A DNA stretch of 64,000 nt, from assembly GCA_026693085.1 (NCBI GenBank), contig JAPLNB010000381.1, positions 1-64,000 on the forward strand, in the 5' to 3' direction. Positions 36,824 through 47,303 of the stretch are shown here, one piece after another. Numbering within the stretch: the stretch's first letter is position 1; every line of letters starts with the position of its first letter. Below the pieces are notes generated by a model, which saw only the letters and a program-made list of their open reading frames with translations, had not been told where the DNA came from and did not search any database. Both the position numbers and the translations under genes were made by a program. The stretch comes from Planctomycetota bacterium. GTDB taxonomy: Bacteria > Planctomycetota > Phycisphaerae > Tepidisphaerales > Tepidisphaeraceae.

Positions 36824-37816
36824 TCACCCCAGAATCCACCCCGCCAGATTGAAATAGAACAGCAGCGTCGCCACATCCGCCGTCGCCAGCACGATCGGCC
36901 CCGCCGCGATCTTCGGGTCCCCCCGCAGCGCCCGCACCGCCGTTGGCAGCAGTATCCCCAGCAGACACGCCGTGATGATCGCCAGGCAGATGCTCAGCCC
37001 AATGGCCACCGCGACCGCTGGCTGCCGCTTCCACACCCACGCCACAATCCCAACCACCAGCCCCGACGCACACCCCAGGAGCATCGACGTCAGAAACTCC
37101 GTGCCCACCGATCGCAACGTCTTCCGCCAACCCGCATGCCGACCGTGGAGCGATTGGAGCGTCAGCGTCATCGACTGCACGCTCACGCTCTCCGCCAGCG
37201 CCAAGACCACCGGGATGAACAGCGCCAGCACGATCACCGAATCGAGAAACCGTTCATACCTCCCCGCCAGGAACGCGCACGCGATCCCCCCGCCGATGTT
37301 GCACAGCAGCCACGGAAAGCGTTCGCGAAACGCCACAAATGGCGACATCCGCCGTCCCATCGCCAGCCGCACGCCGATCAATTGAAAGACGTCCTGCGCC
37401 GACTGCTTCTCGCTGACGTCAAACATCTCCTCCGTAAAAAGACTCACATCCACCACCCCCATCAGCCGGTTCTCACTGTCCACCACCGGAAACGCCAGTA
37501 GCCGGTGCATGACAAAAAACTCGCACGCTTCCAGCACCGTCATCGTGTCGGGGATACTGATGACGTTCGTCACCATGATCTGACCGATGCGCACATCCGG
37601 CGCACTCATCAGCAGCCGCCGCGTCGGAACCACGCCCACCAGACGCCGCTCGCCATCCACGACATAGAAGTAGATGATTTTCTCCGCCAGTTGCACCGAG
37701 CGAAGATGCTCCAGGGCCGCGGCAACCGTCTGATCCCCCAGCAACGCCGTGTAATCCCGCCGCATGTATTGGCTGACGGGTTTCTCCAATTCATCCTGCC
37801 GAAGCATCGTAGTCAT
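36824..37816 (-). CDS. MgtE-like divalent cation transporter without the N-domain
   Basis: A 330-residue protein: two CBS domains (about residues 15-135; VVPTRRLLMSAPD and VVDVSLFTEEMFDV mark their ends), then a transmembrane part with five helices (LCNIGGGIACAFLAG, DSVIVLALFIPVVLALAESVS, SMLLGCASGLVVGIVAWV, VAIGLSICLAIITACLLGILLP, ADVATLLFYFNLAGWIL). The membrane part has the MgtE order, including GDPKIAAGPIVLATADVATL in place of the usual GPFVTTL-x-D segment. The N-terminal helical superhelix of MgtE that senses magnesium is missing, so gating would rest on CBS alone. Magnesium is the likely ion. Confidence 0.82.
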   Translation of the reverse strand: MTTMLRQDELEKPVSQYMRRDYTALLGDQTVAAALEHLRSVQLAEKIIYFYVVDGERRLVGVVPTRRLLMSAPDVRIGQIMVTNVISIPDTMTVLEACEFFVMHRLLAFPVVDSENRLMGVVDVSLFTEEMFDVSEKQSAQDVFQLIGVRLAMGRRMSPFVAFRERFPWLLCNIGGGIACAFLAGRYERFLDSVIVLALFIPVVLALAESVSVQSMTLTLQSLHGRHAGWRKTLRSVGTEFLTSMLLGCASGLVVGIVAWVWKRQPAVAVAIGLSICLAIITACLLGILLPTAVRALRGDPKIAAGPIVLATADVATLLFYFNLAGWILG

Positions 37817-37951
37817 TGCGGCCGATTATAGACGACCCACGCCCGAGCCACCCCTGTCAAAGCAGCTTCCGCGATCAAACGTGGCCTTGGCATATTGCAC
37901 GACCGCCGCCACCCTGTTAGCGTCCGCCAGTTCAGCGGAGGATGGCAGCTC

Positions 37952-40900
37952 ATGGGCAAAGCAGCAATTGCGTTCGTGCTGATCTGCGGCGTGGCAACCA
38001 CCGTTCTTGGCGCAGCAGCCGAGGAATCCCTCTGGGGCAAAGAACCCATCGAGAACCAGACCGGCGCCCGAGCCGAAATCTGCCTCAACGGCATCTGGCG
38101 ATTTATGCCCGCAGCCGGACCCGCAGCCAAACAACCCACCGCCGACTGGGGACACATCCGCGTCCCCGGCGATTGGCGCAACACCCCCGCACGCCCCGGC
38201 ATCGTGAAAAAAGGCGCCGGCCCCGCATTCGCCGACTTCAAAAGCGATGAGCTGCCAACCGCCTGGTACGAGCGAGAGTTCATCGTGCCAAAGGAATGGG
38301 ACGGCCGAGGCATCATGCTCGACTTCCAACGCATCAGCACCGACGCCATCGTCTTCGTCAACGGCAAACAATGCGGAACCCTCACCTGGCCCGGCAACCA
38401 AGGGTCCGTCGACATCACCAGCGCCGTCCAACCTGGCCAAGAGGCCCGCCTGCGTCTCCTGGTCGCCGCCACCGACGACGAAAAAGAAGCCGCCGCATTC
38501 CTCGCCACCACCGACCCCGCCGCGCTCAAGAAGAAGTCCCACCTCGAATCCCGCGGCATCATCGGCGATGTAACCGTCCGCAGGCGTCCCAAGGCCGCCC
38601 ACGTCCGCGATGTTTTCGTCCAAACCTCCACACGCGAAAACCTCGTCCTCGTCGAATCCGAACTGAGCGGCATCAAGGAGCCCGGCGTCGTCCACATCGT
38701 CGCCAGAATGCTCGACGAAAACGGTCGCGAGGAAAAACGCTTCGAACGCGACATGGTCGTCGAAGCCACCGACCGCCAAATCGTCGCCGTCGCCTGGAAA
38801 TGGCACAACCCCCGCCTCTGGGATTTCGCCAGGCCCAACCTCTACACCTGCAAGCTCCAAGTCACCGGCCCAGGCCTGGCCGATGAATTCGCCCAGCAAT
38901 TCGGCTTCCGCGAGTTCTGGATCGATGGCCGAAAGTTCTTCCTCAACGGCGTCGAGTTTCGCCTCCGCCCCACGCTCGGCCTCGAACAGTGGAGCAACGT
39001 CGCCGGCACTCCCGAAATCCTCGAAGGCCAGATCGACGGCCTCATGCGCGCCGGCTACAACATCGAAGAGCATTGGCCCATCTCCCTCGGCACCCGCGGC
39101 GTCCCCAACTTCCGCTACATCCGCGCCGACATCGCCGACCGCAAAGGTTGGCCTCTGATGGGAGCCGCTGTCCCCGTTACCCCTTACATCGTGAGCCCCA
39201 CCTACAAGCTCCAATGGGAGGACAACGACAACAAGAAAAAGTGGGAAGCCGCCATGCTCGCCGACCTCCGCAAAATGCGCAATCACCCCTCCATCTTCAT
39301 GTGGTCCACCAGCGCCAACCTCTTCGCCTTCGGCCAGGACCAGAACCCCGTCATGCTCGGCAAGAAAGACTGGACCAACCCCGATCCCTGGGCCGCCCGC
39401 GCCTGCAAATACGGGCAGGAAGCCGCCGATATCCTCAAAAAGCACGACCCCACCCGCCCCGTCTTCAACCACCACGGCGGCTACGTCGGCGACCTCCAAA
39501 CCGTCAACATGTACCTCTGCATGCTCCCGCTCCAGGAACGAGAAGAATGGCCCACCTTCTGGGCCGACAACGGCCAAACCCCCTTCATCGCCATCGAGTT
39601 CGGCACTCCTCTGCACTGCTCCTTCATGCGCGGCCGCGTCGATTTCCCCCAGAATATCCAGACCGAACCCCTCATGACCGAGTTCTGCGCCACCTACCTC
39701 GGCAAAAAAGCCTACGAATCCGAGCCCAAAACCTATCGCGACGAAATTAGAAAGAAATTCGTGGACGCGCAGAAATACACCAACTGGCAAGGCAACACCG
39801 CCTTGGAAACTGCCCCCGCCTTTCAACAATTCCAGCACCTCTTCAGCACCAACACCTTCCGAAGCTGGCGCACCCTCGGCGTCACCGGCGGCATGGTCCC
39901 CTGGAACCTCGGCCACGGCTGGACTCGCTCCCCCGACGCCGACAAACCCGTCCCGCTACCCCCTGACCAGCCCGGCCAGCGCGGAACCCACGTCGATTCC
40001 GCCCGCAACGCCGAAATCAACTACCTCAAAGAAGGCCCCTGGAAAACCCTCCCCGCCGGCCAAGCCATCATCGCCAGCAACGGCCCAACCCTCGCCTGGA
40101 TCGCCGGTCCCAAAGACGCCATCGCCGCCAAAGATCACAGCTTTTCCACCGGCCAAACCATCCGCAAACAAATCGCCATCATCAACGACACCCGCCAAGA
40201 ACTCGACTATTCCTACGCCTGGCAAGTCCTCATCGCCGGCAAACCCACCAGCGCGCCCCGCACCGCCCAAGGCAAAATCGACCCCGCCAAAACCCTCCTC
40301 TTCCCCCTCGAATTCATTGCCCCCATGAAGCTCGACCTCGCCAACGCCCACGCCGAAATCCACCTCACCGCCAAGATCGGCGACCGCTCCCACGAAGACC
40401 GCTTCCCCTTCCGCGTCTTCAATCCACCCACGCCAACGCAGGACGAACTGTTCATCTTCGACCCCGTCGGCCAGACCACCAGAATGCTCCAGCAACAACG
40501 CTACAAAACCCGCGAATGGAAAGGCGAACGCGACGCCAGACTCCTCATCGTCGGCCGCGAAGTCCTCTCACAAAACAAGAAGCCCAAGGCCGACCTCGAA
40601 CCGTTCGTCCGCGACGGCGGCCGACTCCTCGTCTTCACCCAACAGCCCGATTGGATGCGCAAATCCCTCGGCCTGCGCATCGCCGAACACCTCCCCCGCC
40701 GAGCCTTCCCCGTCTCCGACTCCCACCCCGCCCTGGCCGGCCTCGACAGCACCGACCTGGGCGACTGGAACGGCGACAGCACACTCCTGGAAGCCCGCCC
40801 CGACTATTTCAACGGCGGCAAACTCGGCGCCCACCAAGTCCCCTACTACGGCTGGCACTGGGGCAACCGCGGCGCCATCAGTTCCGCCGCCATCGAAAAA

Positions 40901-42238
40901 CCCCACCGCTCCGGCTGGCGACCCATCATCGAATGCGAATTCGACCTCGCCTACTCCCCCCTCATGGAACTCGACTACGGGCAAGGCCGCGCCATCTGGT
41001 GCACCCTCGACCTCGAAGACCACGCCGACGAAGACCCCGCCGCCGCCAAGCTGCTCACGCAAATCATCACCTACGCCCAATCCGCCCCCCTCCGCCCACG
41101 CGCCCAAGGCGTCATCCTCATCGGCGACAACACCGACGCCGCCAATGCCGACGCCCTCGGCCTGAATTACCTCCGCCTCGAAAAAATCGAACCCTCCGCC
41201 AAGCTCACCATCGTCGGATCCAACGCCACTATCGACCCCGCCAACCTCGAAGCCTACCTCAACGCCGGCGGCAAGATCCTCTTCATGCCCCGCAAATCCC
41301 CTGAGTTTGCCCTCGGCGTGAAACTCGCGCAAGCAAGAGACTTCCATGGCTCACTCCAAGTCCCCGCCTGGCCAGAATCCGCCGGCCTCAGCCCCTCCGA
41401 CCTCCGCTTCCGCGCCAACGCCGACACCTGGCTCATCCAATCCGGCGGCGATATCGGCGCCACCGGCCTGCTCTGCCGCCTCACCCTCGGCCGCGGCGTC
41501 GCCATCTTCTGCCAGATCGACCCCGACTCCCTCGACGCCGACAACCGCACCTACTTCCGCTACACCCGCTGGCGACAAACCCGCGCCATCGCCCAGATCC
41601 TCGCCAACATGGGCGCCAGCTTCGACATGGACCACCGCTTCTTCCGCCCGGTTCCCCCCGAAACCGTCGAATCAATCCCGCTGGACGACCTCTGGCGCGC
41701 CAAGACCGTCGTCACCTTCCCCGCAACCGACGGCGCCAAGTTCCTCGCCGACCCCGGCCTTAGCGATCAAGCCAAAGAACTGCTCGCCCCCGAACTCGAC
41801 CACAGCACCTGGCCACAAATCCGCATGCCCGCAACCTATGCCCCATTCACCGACCGCGAAGGTGAAGCCGTCTTCCGCAAGTCCGTCAACCTCCCCGACG
41901 CCCTCGTCAACAAGGAACTCGTACTCTCCCTCGGCGTCATCGACGACTACGACGACGTCTTCATCAACGGCCAGCGTATCGGCGGCATCGACCGCAACAA
42001 CCCCGACGCCTTCAAAAAACCCCGCATCTACACGGTCCCCTCCGGCCTCATGACAGCCGGCAGAAACATCATCGCCGTCCGCGTCTGGGATCGCGCAGGC
42101 GCCGGCGGATTCGCCGGACCCGCCACCGATATGTTCCTCCGCCCCAAAGACTACCACCCGGCAACCGGCTTCTACCACACCGACTACCGCGACGATTTCG
42201 AGCTTGGCGACGACCCCTACCGCTACTTCCGCTGGTAG
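37952..42238 (+). CDS. Very large secreted glycoside hydrolase family 2-like protein
   Basis: A 1428-residue exported protein; ATG 37952 follows GGAGG and opens a signal peptide (AAIAFVLICGVATTVLGAAA). Residues about 20-210 form a GH2 sugar-binding domain (LNGIWRFMP, RVPGDWRN, AWYEREFIVP, VFVNGKQCGTL). An immunoglobulin-like domain and a TIM barrel follow (KFFLNGVEFRLRPTLG, MRAGYNIEEHWP, RNHPSIFMWSTSANLFAF). GH2 enzymes have Asn-Glu after MWS; here that Glu is replaced (STSAN). FIAIEFGTP keeps a candidate nucleophile Glu. Residues 800-1250 look like ThuA/glutamine-amidotransferase-like and beta domains, and the end (VIDDYDDVFINGQRIGGI) is a galactose-binding-like module. The substrate is unknown; it may be inactive or use another residue. 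Confidence 0.8.
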   Translation: MGKAAIAFVLICGVATTVLGAAAEESLWGKEPIENQTGARAEICLNGIWRFMPAAGPAAKQPTADWGHIRVPGDWRNTPARPGIVKKGAGPAFADFKSDELPTAWYEREFIVPKEWDGRGIMLDFQRISTDAIVFVNGKQCGTLTWPGNQGSVDITSAVQPGQEARLRLLVAATDDEKEAAAFLATTDPAALKKKSHLESRGIIGDVTVRRRPKAAHVRDVFVQTSTRENLVLVESELSGIKEPGVVHIVARMLDENGREEKRFERDMVVEATDRQIVAVAWKWHNPRLWDFARPNLYTCKLQVTGPGLADEFAQQFGFREFWIDGRKFFLNGVEFRLRPTLGLEQWSNVAGTPEILEGQIDGLMRAGYNIEEHWPISLGTRGVPNFRYIRADIADRKGWPLMGAAVPVTPYIVSPTYKLQWEDNDNKKKWEAAMLADLRKMRNHPSIFMWSTSANLFAFGQDQNPVMLGKKDWTNPDPWAARACKYGQEAADILKKHDPTRPVFNHHGGYVGDLQTVNMYLCMLPLQEREEWPTFWADNGQTPFIAIEFGTPLHCSFMRGRVDFPQNIQTEPLMTEFCATYLGKKAYESEPKTYRDEIRKKFVDAQKYTNWQGNTALETAPAFQQFQHLFSTNTFRSWRTLGVTGGMVPWNLGHGWTRSPDADKPVPLPPDQPGQRGTHVDSARNAEINYLKEGPWKTLPAGQAIIASNGPTLAWIAGPKDAIAAKDHSFSTGQTIRKQIAIINDTRQELDYSYAWQVLIAGKPTSAPRTAQGKIDPAKTLLFPLEFIAPMKLDLANAHAEIHLTAKIGDRSHEDRFPFRVFNPPTPTQDELFIFDPVGQTTRMLQQQRYKTREWKGERDARLLIVGREVLSQNKKPKADLEPFVRDGGRLLVFTQQPDWMRKSLGLRIAEHLPRRAFPVSDSHPALAGLDSTDLGDWNGDSTLLEARPDYFNGGKLGAHQVPYYGWHWGNRGAISSAAIEKPHRSGWRPIIECEFDLAYSPLMELDYGQGRAIWCTLDLEDHADEDPAAAKLLTQIITYAQSAPLRPRAQGVILIGDNTDAANADALGLNYLRLEKIEPSAKLTIVGSNATIDPANLEAYLNAGGKILFMPRKSPEFALGVKLAQARDFHGSLQVPAWPESAGLSPSDLRFRANADTWLIQSGGDIGATGLLCRLTLGRGVAIFCQIDPDSLDADNRTYFRYTRWRQTRAIAQILANMGASFDMDHRFFRPVPPETVESIPLDDLWRAKTVVTFPATDGAKFLADPGLSDQAKELLAPELDHSTWPQIRMPATYAPFTDREGEAVFRKSVNLPDALVNKELVLSLGVIDDYDDVFINGQRIGGIDRNNPDAFKKPRIYTVPSGLMTAGRNIIAVRVWDRAGAGGFAGPATDMFLRPKDYHPATGFYHTDYRDDFELGDDPYRYFRW

Positions 42239-42251
42239 AAGCCCCTCACCG

Positions 42252-42953
42252 TCACTTCGACAGGTCCTTCAGGTAAATGTCCTTGAACTGCACCTTCATC
42301 GGCGGCCCCGCGTGGACTTGCAGCGCCATAATCCCTTCCATAGCGCGCTTCGATTCCTGCTCGTCGGTCACGTCAACAACCGTCTTGCCATTGAGTATCT
42401 GCACCAGGTGATTGCCCTTGGCGATGATCACGTAATCGACCCATTCCTTCGGGTTGATCGTTCCGCGGAGTTCCTTGGCGTTGACCACGGTGCCGGTCGC
42501 ATTGAGCTTGCCATCGGCGTCGATCGTCACCTTCTGTCCCATCTGCGCCAGCACACCCCGCCCGCCCTCTTCATACAGGCTGGCCAGCCATTGCTTCGTG
42601 TCGTCGTAGTCGCCCTGGTAGCCATTGACGACCCAGTTGCCCTTGTCTTTGCTGCGGTACTGGATGCCGGTATTGCCATTGTCCAGCCGGATCTTCAAGC
42701 GAAGCTCAAAATCCTTCACGACGCCGCCCTTCCAGATCAGGAACGTGTTGCCCTTCGTCGGATTCTCCGCCGTAGTCTGGCCCGTGATCGTGCCATCCTG
42801 AACCGACCAGAACTTGGCATTGCCATCCCAGCCAGTCAGGTCCTTGCCGTTGAAGATGCTCTGAAAGCCCTCGGGCGCCTTGGGGGTTGCCGCTTGCGCA
42901 CGCACGGTTCCAGCCAGGCAAGCCACCATAATCAAAGATAGAGTCAAACGCAT
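42252..42953 (-). CDS. DUF1080 (3-keto-disaccharide hydrolase-like) secreted protein
   Basis: A 233-residue exported protein; AGGAG lies six to seven bases before ATG 42953. It has a signal peptide (SLIMVACLAGTVRAQA) and then one concanavalin-like jelly-roll of the DUF1080 family: FQSIFNGKDLTGWDG, FWSVQDGTITGQT, FELRLKIRLDNGNTGIQYRS, NGYQGDY, VDYVIIAKGNHLVQILNGKTVVDV and the end MALQVHAGPPMKVQFKDIYLK. Some members hydrolyse 3-keto-glycosides produced by Gfo/Idh-type oxidation. Planctomycetes encode many copies. It is convergent with the GH2-like gene, with 13 bp between them. Confidence 0.9.
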   Translation of the reverse strand: MRLTLSLIMVACLAGTVRAQAATPKAPEGFQSIFNGKDLTGWDGNAKFWSVQDGTITGQTTAENPTKGNTFLIWKGGVVKDFELRLKIRLDNGNTGIQYRSKDKGNWVVNGYQGDYDDTKQWLASLYEEGGRGVLAQMGQKVTIDADGKLNATGTVVNAKELRGTINPKEWVDYVIIAKGNHLVQILNGKTVVDVTDEQESKRAMEGIMALQVHAGPPMKVQFKDIYLKDLSK

Positions 42954-43043
42954 GGAGATCTCCTGTTGTGAAGTACCGGCAAGCGTACTCGCCGAAACAT
43001 GTCTTTGCCAGAGATAGTACAGCCATCAACGTTTGCCGTTTGA

Positions 43044-44576
<1,533 letters not shown>

Positions 44577-44623
44577 TCGGGTGGATTTTCCCCCCCCGAA
44601 TCCCCCCCGCCACCCCCCCGTCT

Positions 44624-44667
44624 GACCCCCGGCCGACCCCCGCCTGACCCCCGCCAGACCCCCGCCG
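44624..44667. repeat. 11-bp tandem repeat GACCCCCG-NNN
   Basis: Four exact-spaced 11-bp units (GACCCCCG followed by GCC, CCT, CCA, CCG variants) just after atpD, with degenerate C-rich copies on both sides. It has the same period and a similar core to the array at 11181-11224 read on the other strand. Confidence 0.85.
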
Positions 44668-44776
44668 GACCCCCTGTTCCGTTGGATGGGTGTTTGGAAT
44701 GGCGAGGGGACGGGATTTCCGAGCGTGAAGGGCGGCGACGGGAGATGTAATATAATAATATTGCTAGAACAAGTCG

Positions 44777-44816
44777 CGACCCGATTCTGACTTCGGCGAC
44801 CCGATTCTGACTTCGG
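44777..44816. repeat. 20-bp perfect tandem duplication
   Basis: CGACCCGATTCTGACTTCGG occurs twice head to tail (44777-44796 and 44797-44816), between the 11-bp array and the pseudopilin stub. The function is unknown. The wider gap from 44577 to 44855 holds no gene. Confidence 0.9.
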
Positions 44817-44855
44817 TTTCTCTGCCGGTTGCGGAAAAATAGCTGGGTCAATGTT

Positions 44856-44924
44856 TCATTGCACGGCGATGATGGCGATGACGACCAGAAGCTCTACAAG
44901 AGTGAAGGCCTTGTGCTTCTTCAT
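44856..44924 (-). pseudogene. Truncated pseudopilin copy (22-codon stub)
   Basis: From ATG 44924 the minus strand encodes MKKHKAFTLVELLVVIA and five more residues, then TGA at 44856. The first residues and the upstream ribosome-site region are nearly the same as those of the three full-length copies that precede it (45704, 46479, 47263). It is the last, broken unit of a tandem array. It could still be translated into a short membrane peptide, but a relic is more likely. Confidence 0.75.
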
Positions 44925-44948
44925 AGGTTGGTGCTCCATGGTTGGATA

Positions 44949-45704
44949 TCAGGGGAACAAGATGGGGTACTGGACAGGGCCGGTGTAGCGAGGGAGGTTG
45001 TAGAACATATCATGCGTCTTCCATCGCTCGAAGAACATGTAGTGGCCGTCGACGAAGATGACATTGGAGGAGCCTAGGGCCCAGCCTAACGAGTTGTGAG
45101 CCTCTTCGTTCACCTTGTTGTCGTGGCGGGCTGAGGGATAATGATTAGTGTTTTTGTTCTCGGGAGACGAGCGCCCGTTATGGTCGGCGTCCCACATTCC
45201 ATCGAAGATCGTCAGGCTGTTGACCTCGCCCAGGAGTAGCTTGTTTGCCGGGTTGAGCACCTTCGTGAGCCGGCACGCATTCTCCGGCCACGTGCGCACA
45301 TGCGGAATTCGATTACCGGCCCCCGCGATGAGCCTGTTCAAAGCATAGCTGTACTGATACTGATCGGGTGGGGTCAGGATGCCCAGAGGGCACTTGAGCA
45401 CTTTGTCGCTCTTCCCCAAGTACTGCCACAACGCGCTCTGCTTCATGTCGCGGTTGCTCTGCCAATGGATCCAGTCCTCCGGCTGCGGACCAAAGTACGC
45501 TGCCGCCAGCGGAAGCGCGCCCCGGTAGTCGTTCGCGTAGCCTAGCAACGCGATGCCAACCTGCCTCATGTTCGAGGCGCAGGCCACCCGATAGGACTGG
45601 CGCTTCACGCGGGAGAGCGCCGGAAGCAAGATGGCGATGAGCACTGCGATGATGCCGATGACGACCAGCAGTTCAACCAGGGTGAAAGCCTTGTGCTTCT
45701 TCAT
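44949..45704 (-). CDS. Pseudopilin-like protein, tandem copy A
   Basis: A 251-residue protein; GGAGG lies about eight bases before ATG 45704. It begins MKKHKAFTLVELLVVIGIIA, a type IV prepilin signal with Glu at mature position 5, then ALSRVKRQSYRVACASNMRQ, the planctomycete pseudopilin neck. The middle (PEDWIHWQSNRDMKQ, KCPLGILTPPDQYQYSY) is shared with copies B and C. The C-terminal third is its own up to NVIFVDGHYMFFERWK, the H-x9-DG-like end motif. It is expected to be cut by prepilin peptidase and assembled or secreted by a type II/IV machine. It lies 28 bp after copy B and may share a transcript. Confidence 0.87.
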   Translation of the reverse strand: MKKHKAFTLVELLVVIGIIAVLIAILLPALSRVKRQSYRVACASNMRQVGIALLGYANDYRGALPLAAAYFGPQPEDWIHWQSNRDMKQSALWQYLGKSDKVLKCPLGILTPPDQYQYSYALNRLIAGAGNRIPHVRTWPENACRLTKVLNPANKLLLGEVNSLTIFDGMWDADHNGRSSPENKNTNHYPSARHDNKVNEEAHNSLGWALGSSNVIFVDGHYMFFERWKTHDMFYNLPRYTGPVQYPILFP

Positions 45705-45732
45705 AGGTTGGTCCTCCGGGTTCTGCGCCGGC

Positions 45733-46479
45733 TCAATCCGCGCCTGGGGGCGTGTCGCACATGGGGCCGTCGAAGCGAGGATCGGAGTGGTACCATGTGC
45801 GTGTCTTCCATCGCTGGATGGGCATGTAGTGGCCATCGACGGCGATCACGTGGGTCCAGCCGATGAATACATAGACACAACGCAGGTTTTCGTTATCCGA
45901 GTAGTGGCGAACCGACAGTCTGTCCACAACATGGCCCGGCGGCCCCATGTGCATCATGTTGGGGGACCACATCCCGTCGAAGATGGATTCGGGATCCGGC
46001 TCCGCGAGCATGATCTTCTGCGAGGGATGGACCACTTTCGTCAGGCGGCACGCACTCTCCGGCCACGTGCGCACATGTGGATTTCCATTACCGCCCCCCG
46101 CGATGTCGCTGTTCAAACCATAGCTGTACTGATACTGATCGGGTGGGGTCAGGATGCCCAGAGGGCACTTGAGCACTTTGTCGCTCTTCCCCAGGTACGA
46201 CCACAATGCGCTCTGCTTCACGTCGCGGTTGCTCTGCCAATGGATCCAGTCCTCCGGCTGCGGACCAAAGTTCCATGCCGCCAGCGGAAGCGCGCCCCGG
46301 TGGTCGTTCGCGTAGCCCAGCAACGCGATGCCAACCTGACGCATGTTGGAGGCACAGGCGACGCGATAGGACTGGCGCTTCACACGCGAGAGCGCCGGAA
46401 GCAAGATGGCGATGAGCACTGCGATGATGCCGATGACGACCAGCAGTTCAACCAGGGTGAAAGCCTTGTGCTTCTTCAT
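45733..46479 (-). CDS. Pseudopilin-like protein, tandem copy B (mosaic)
   Basis: A 248-residue protein from ATG 46479 with the same GGAGG leader as copy A. Its first half matches copy A closely (NFGPQPEDWIHWQSNRD, CPLGILTPPDQYQYSY, HVRTWPE), while its last 60 residues match copy C (SVRHYSDNENLRCVYV, GHYMPIQRWK, DPRFDGPMCDTPPGAD). It is therefore a mosaic, best explained by gene conversion or unequal crossing-over in the array. It has the prepilin signal KAFTLVELLVV and the terminal AVDGHYM motif. Role as for copy A. Confidence 0.87.
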   Translation of the reverse strand: MKKHKAFTLVELLVVIGIIAVLIAILLPALSRVKRQSYRVACASNMRQVGIALLGYANDHRGALPLAAWNFGPQPEDWIHWQSNRDVKQSALWSYLGKSDKVLKCPLGILTPPDQYQYSYGLNSDIAGGGNGNPHVRTWPESACRLTKVVHPSQKIMLAEPDPESIFDGMWSPNMMHMGPPGHVVDRLSVRHYSDNENLRCVYVFIGWTHVIAVDGHYMPIQRWKTRTWYHSDPRFDGPMCDTPPGAD

Positions 46480-46507
46480 AGGTTGGTCCTCCGGGTTCTG
46501 CGCCGGC

Positions 46508-47263
46508 TCAATCCGCCCCTGGGGGCGTGTCGCACATGGGGCCGTCGAAGCGGGGGTCGCAGTAGTACGGGGCGCGTATCCTCCATCGTTGGATGGGCAT
46601 GTAGTGGCCATCGACGGCGATGGCGTGGGTCCAGCCGATGTATACATAGACACAACGCAGGTTTTCGTTATCCGAGTAGTGGCGAACCGACAGATAGTAC
46701 TGGGGTAGACTACCGGGTGGGATTACGGAGTGCGGCCCATCGGCGGACCACGCGCCGTCGAAGATGGTTTCGGGATTCGGCTCGACGAGCATGACCTTCT
46801 GCGAAGGGTGGAGGACATGGTTGAGCTTGCACCGGTTTTCCGGCCACCCGTGCAAACGGCTCACGGCCGAATCTGAGACCCCAGTGAGCTTCATATTGAC
46901 GGCATAGCTGTACTGGTACTGATCGGGTGGGCGCAGGATGCCCAGAGGGCACTTGAGCACTTTGTCGCTCTTCCCCAAGTACTGCCACAACGCGCTCTGC
47001 TTCATGTCGCGGTTGTTCTGCCAATGGATCCAGTCCCCCGCCTGCGGACCACTCCACATCGCCCCCAGCGGAAACGACCCGCGGTAATCCTGCGCGTAGC
47101 CTAGCAACGCGATGCCAACCTGACGCATGTTGGAGGCACAGGCGACGCGATAGGACTGGCGCTTCACACGCGAGAGCGCCGGAAGCAAGATGGCAATGAG
47201 CACTGCGATGATGGCGATGACGACCAGGAGTTCAACCAGGGTGAAAGCTTTTCGTTTACACAT
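46508..47263 (-). CDS. Pseudopilin-like protein, tandem copy C
   Basis: A 251-residue protein; GGAG lies eight bases before ATG 47263. It begins MCKRKAFTLVELLVVIAIIA, slightly different from the MKKHKAF start of A and B, so it may be the founder or the most diverged copy. The shared middle (CPLGILRPPDQYQYSY) is followed by unique sequence and then the C-terminus it shares with B (SVRHYSDNENLRCVYV, GPMCDTPPGAD). It is the first of the array in transcription order, 40 bp after the S8 protease gene on the same strand. Confidence 0.87.
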   Translation of the reverse strand: MCKRKAFTLVELLVVIAIIAVLIAILLPALSRVKRQSYRVACASNMRQVGIALLGYAQDYRGSFPLGAMWSGPQAGDWIHWQNNRDMKQSALWQYLGKSDKVLKCPLGILRPPDQYQYSYAVNMKLTGVSDSAVSRLHGWPENRCKLNHVLHPSQKVMLVEPNPETIFDGAWSADGPHSVIPPGSLPQYYLSVRHYSDNENLRCVYVYIGWTHAIAVDGHYMPIQRWRIRAPYYCDPRFDGPMCDTPPGAD

Positions 47264-47303
47264 TGTTGGTACTCCATGGAGTGGTACCACGTCCTGCTCC
47301 ATT

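Noticed and set aside
37826-39916. Long minus-strand frame opposite the GH2-like gene
   Set aside because: Antisense of a gene with a signal peptide and GH2 domains; low-complexity composition.
44577-44855. C-rich repeats considered as a CRISPR or satellite array
   Set aside because: Units are 11 bp without spacers; no cas gene is near.
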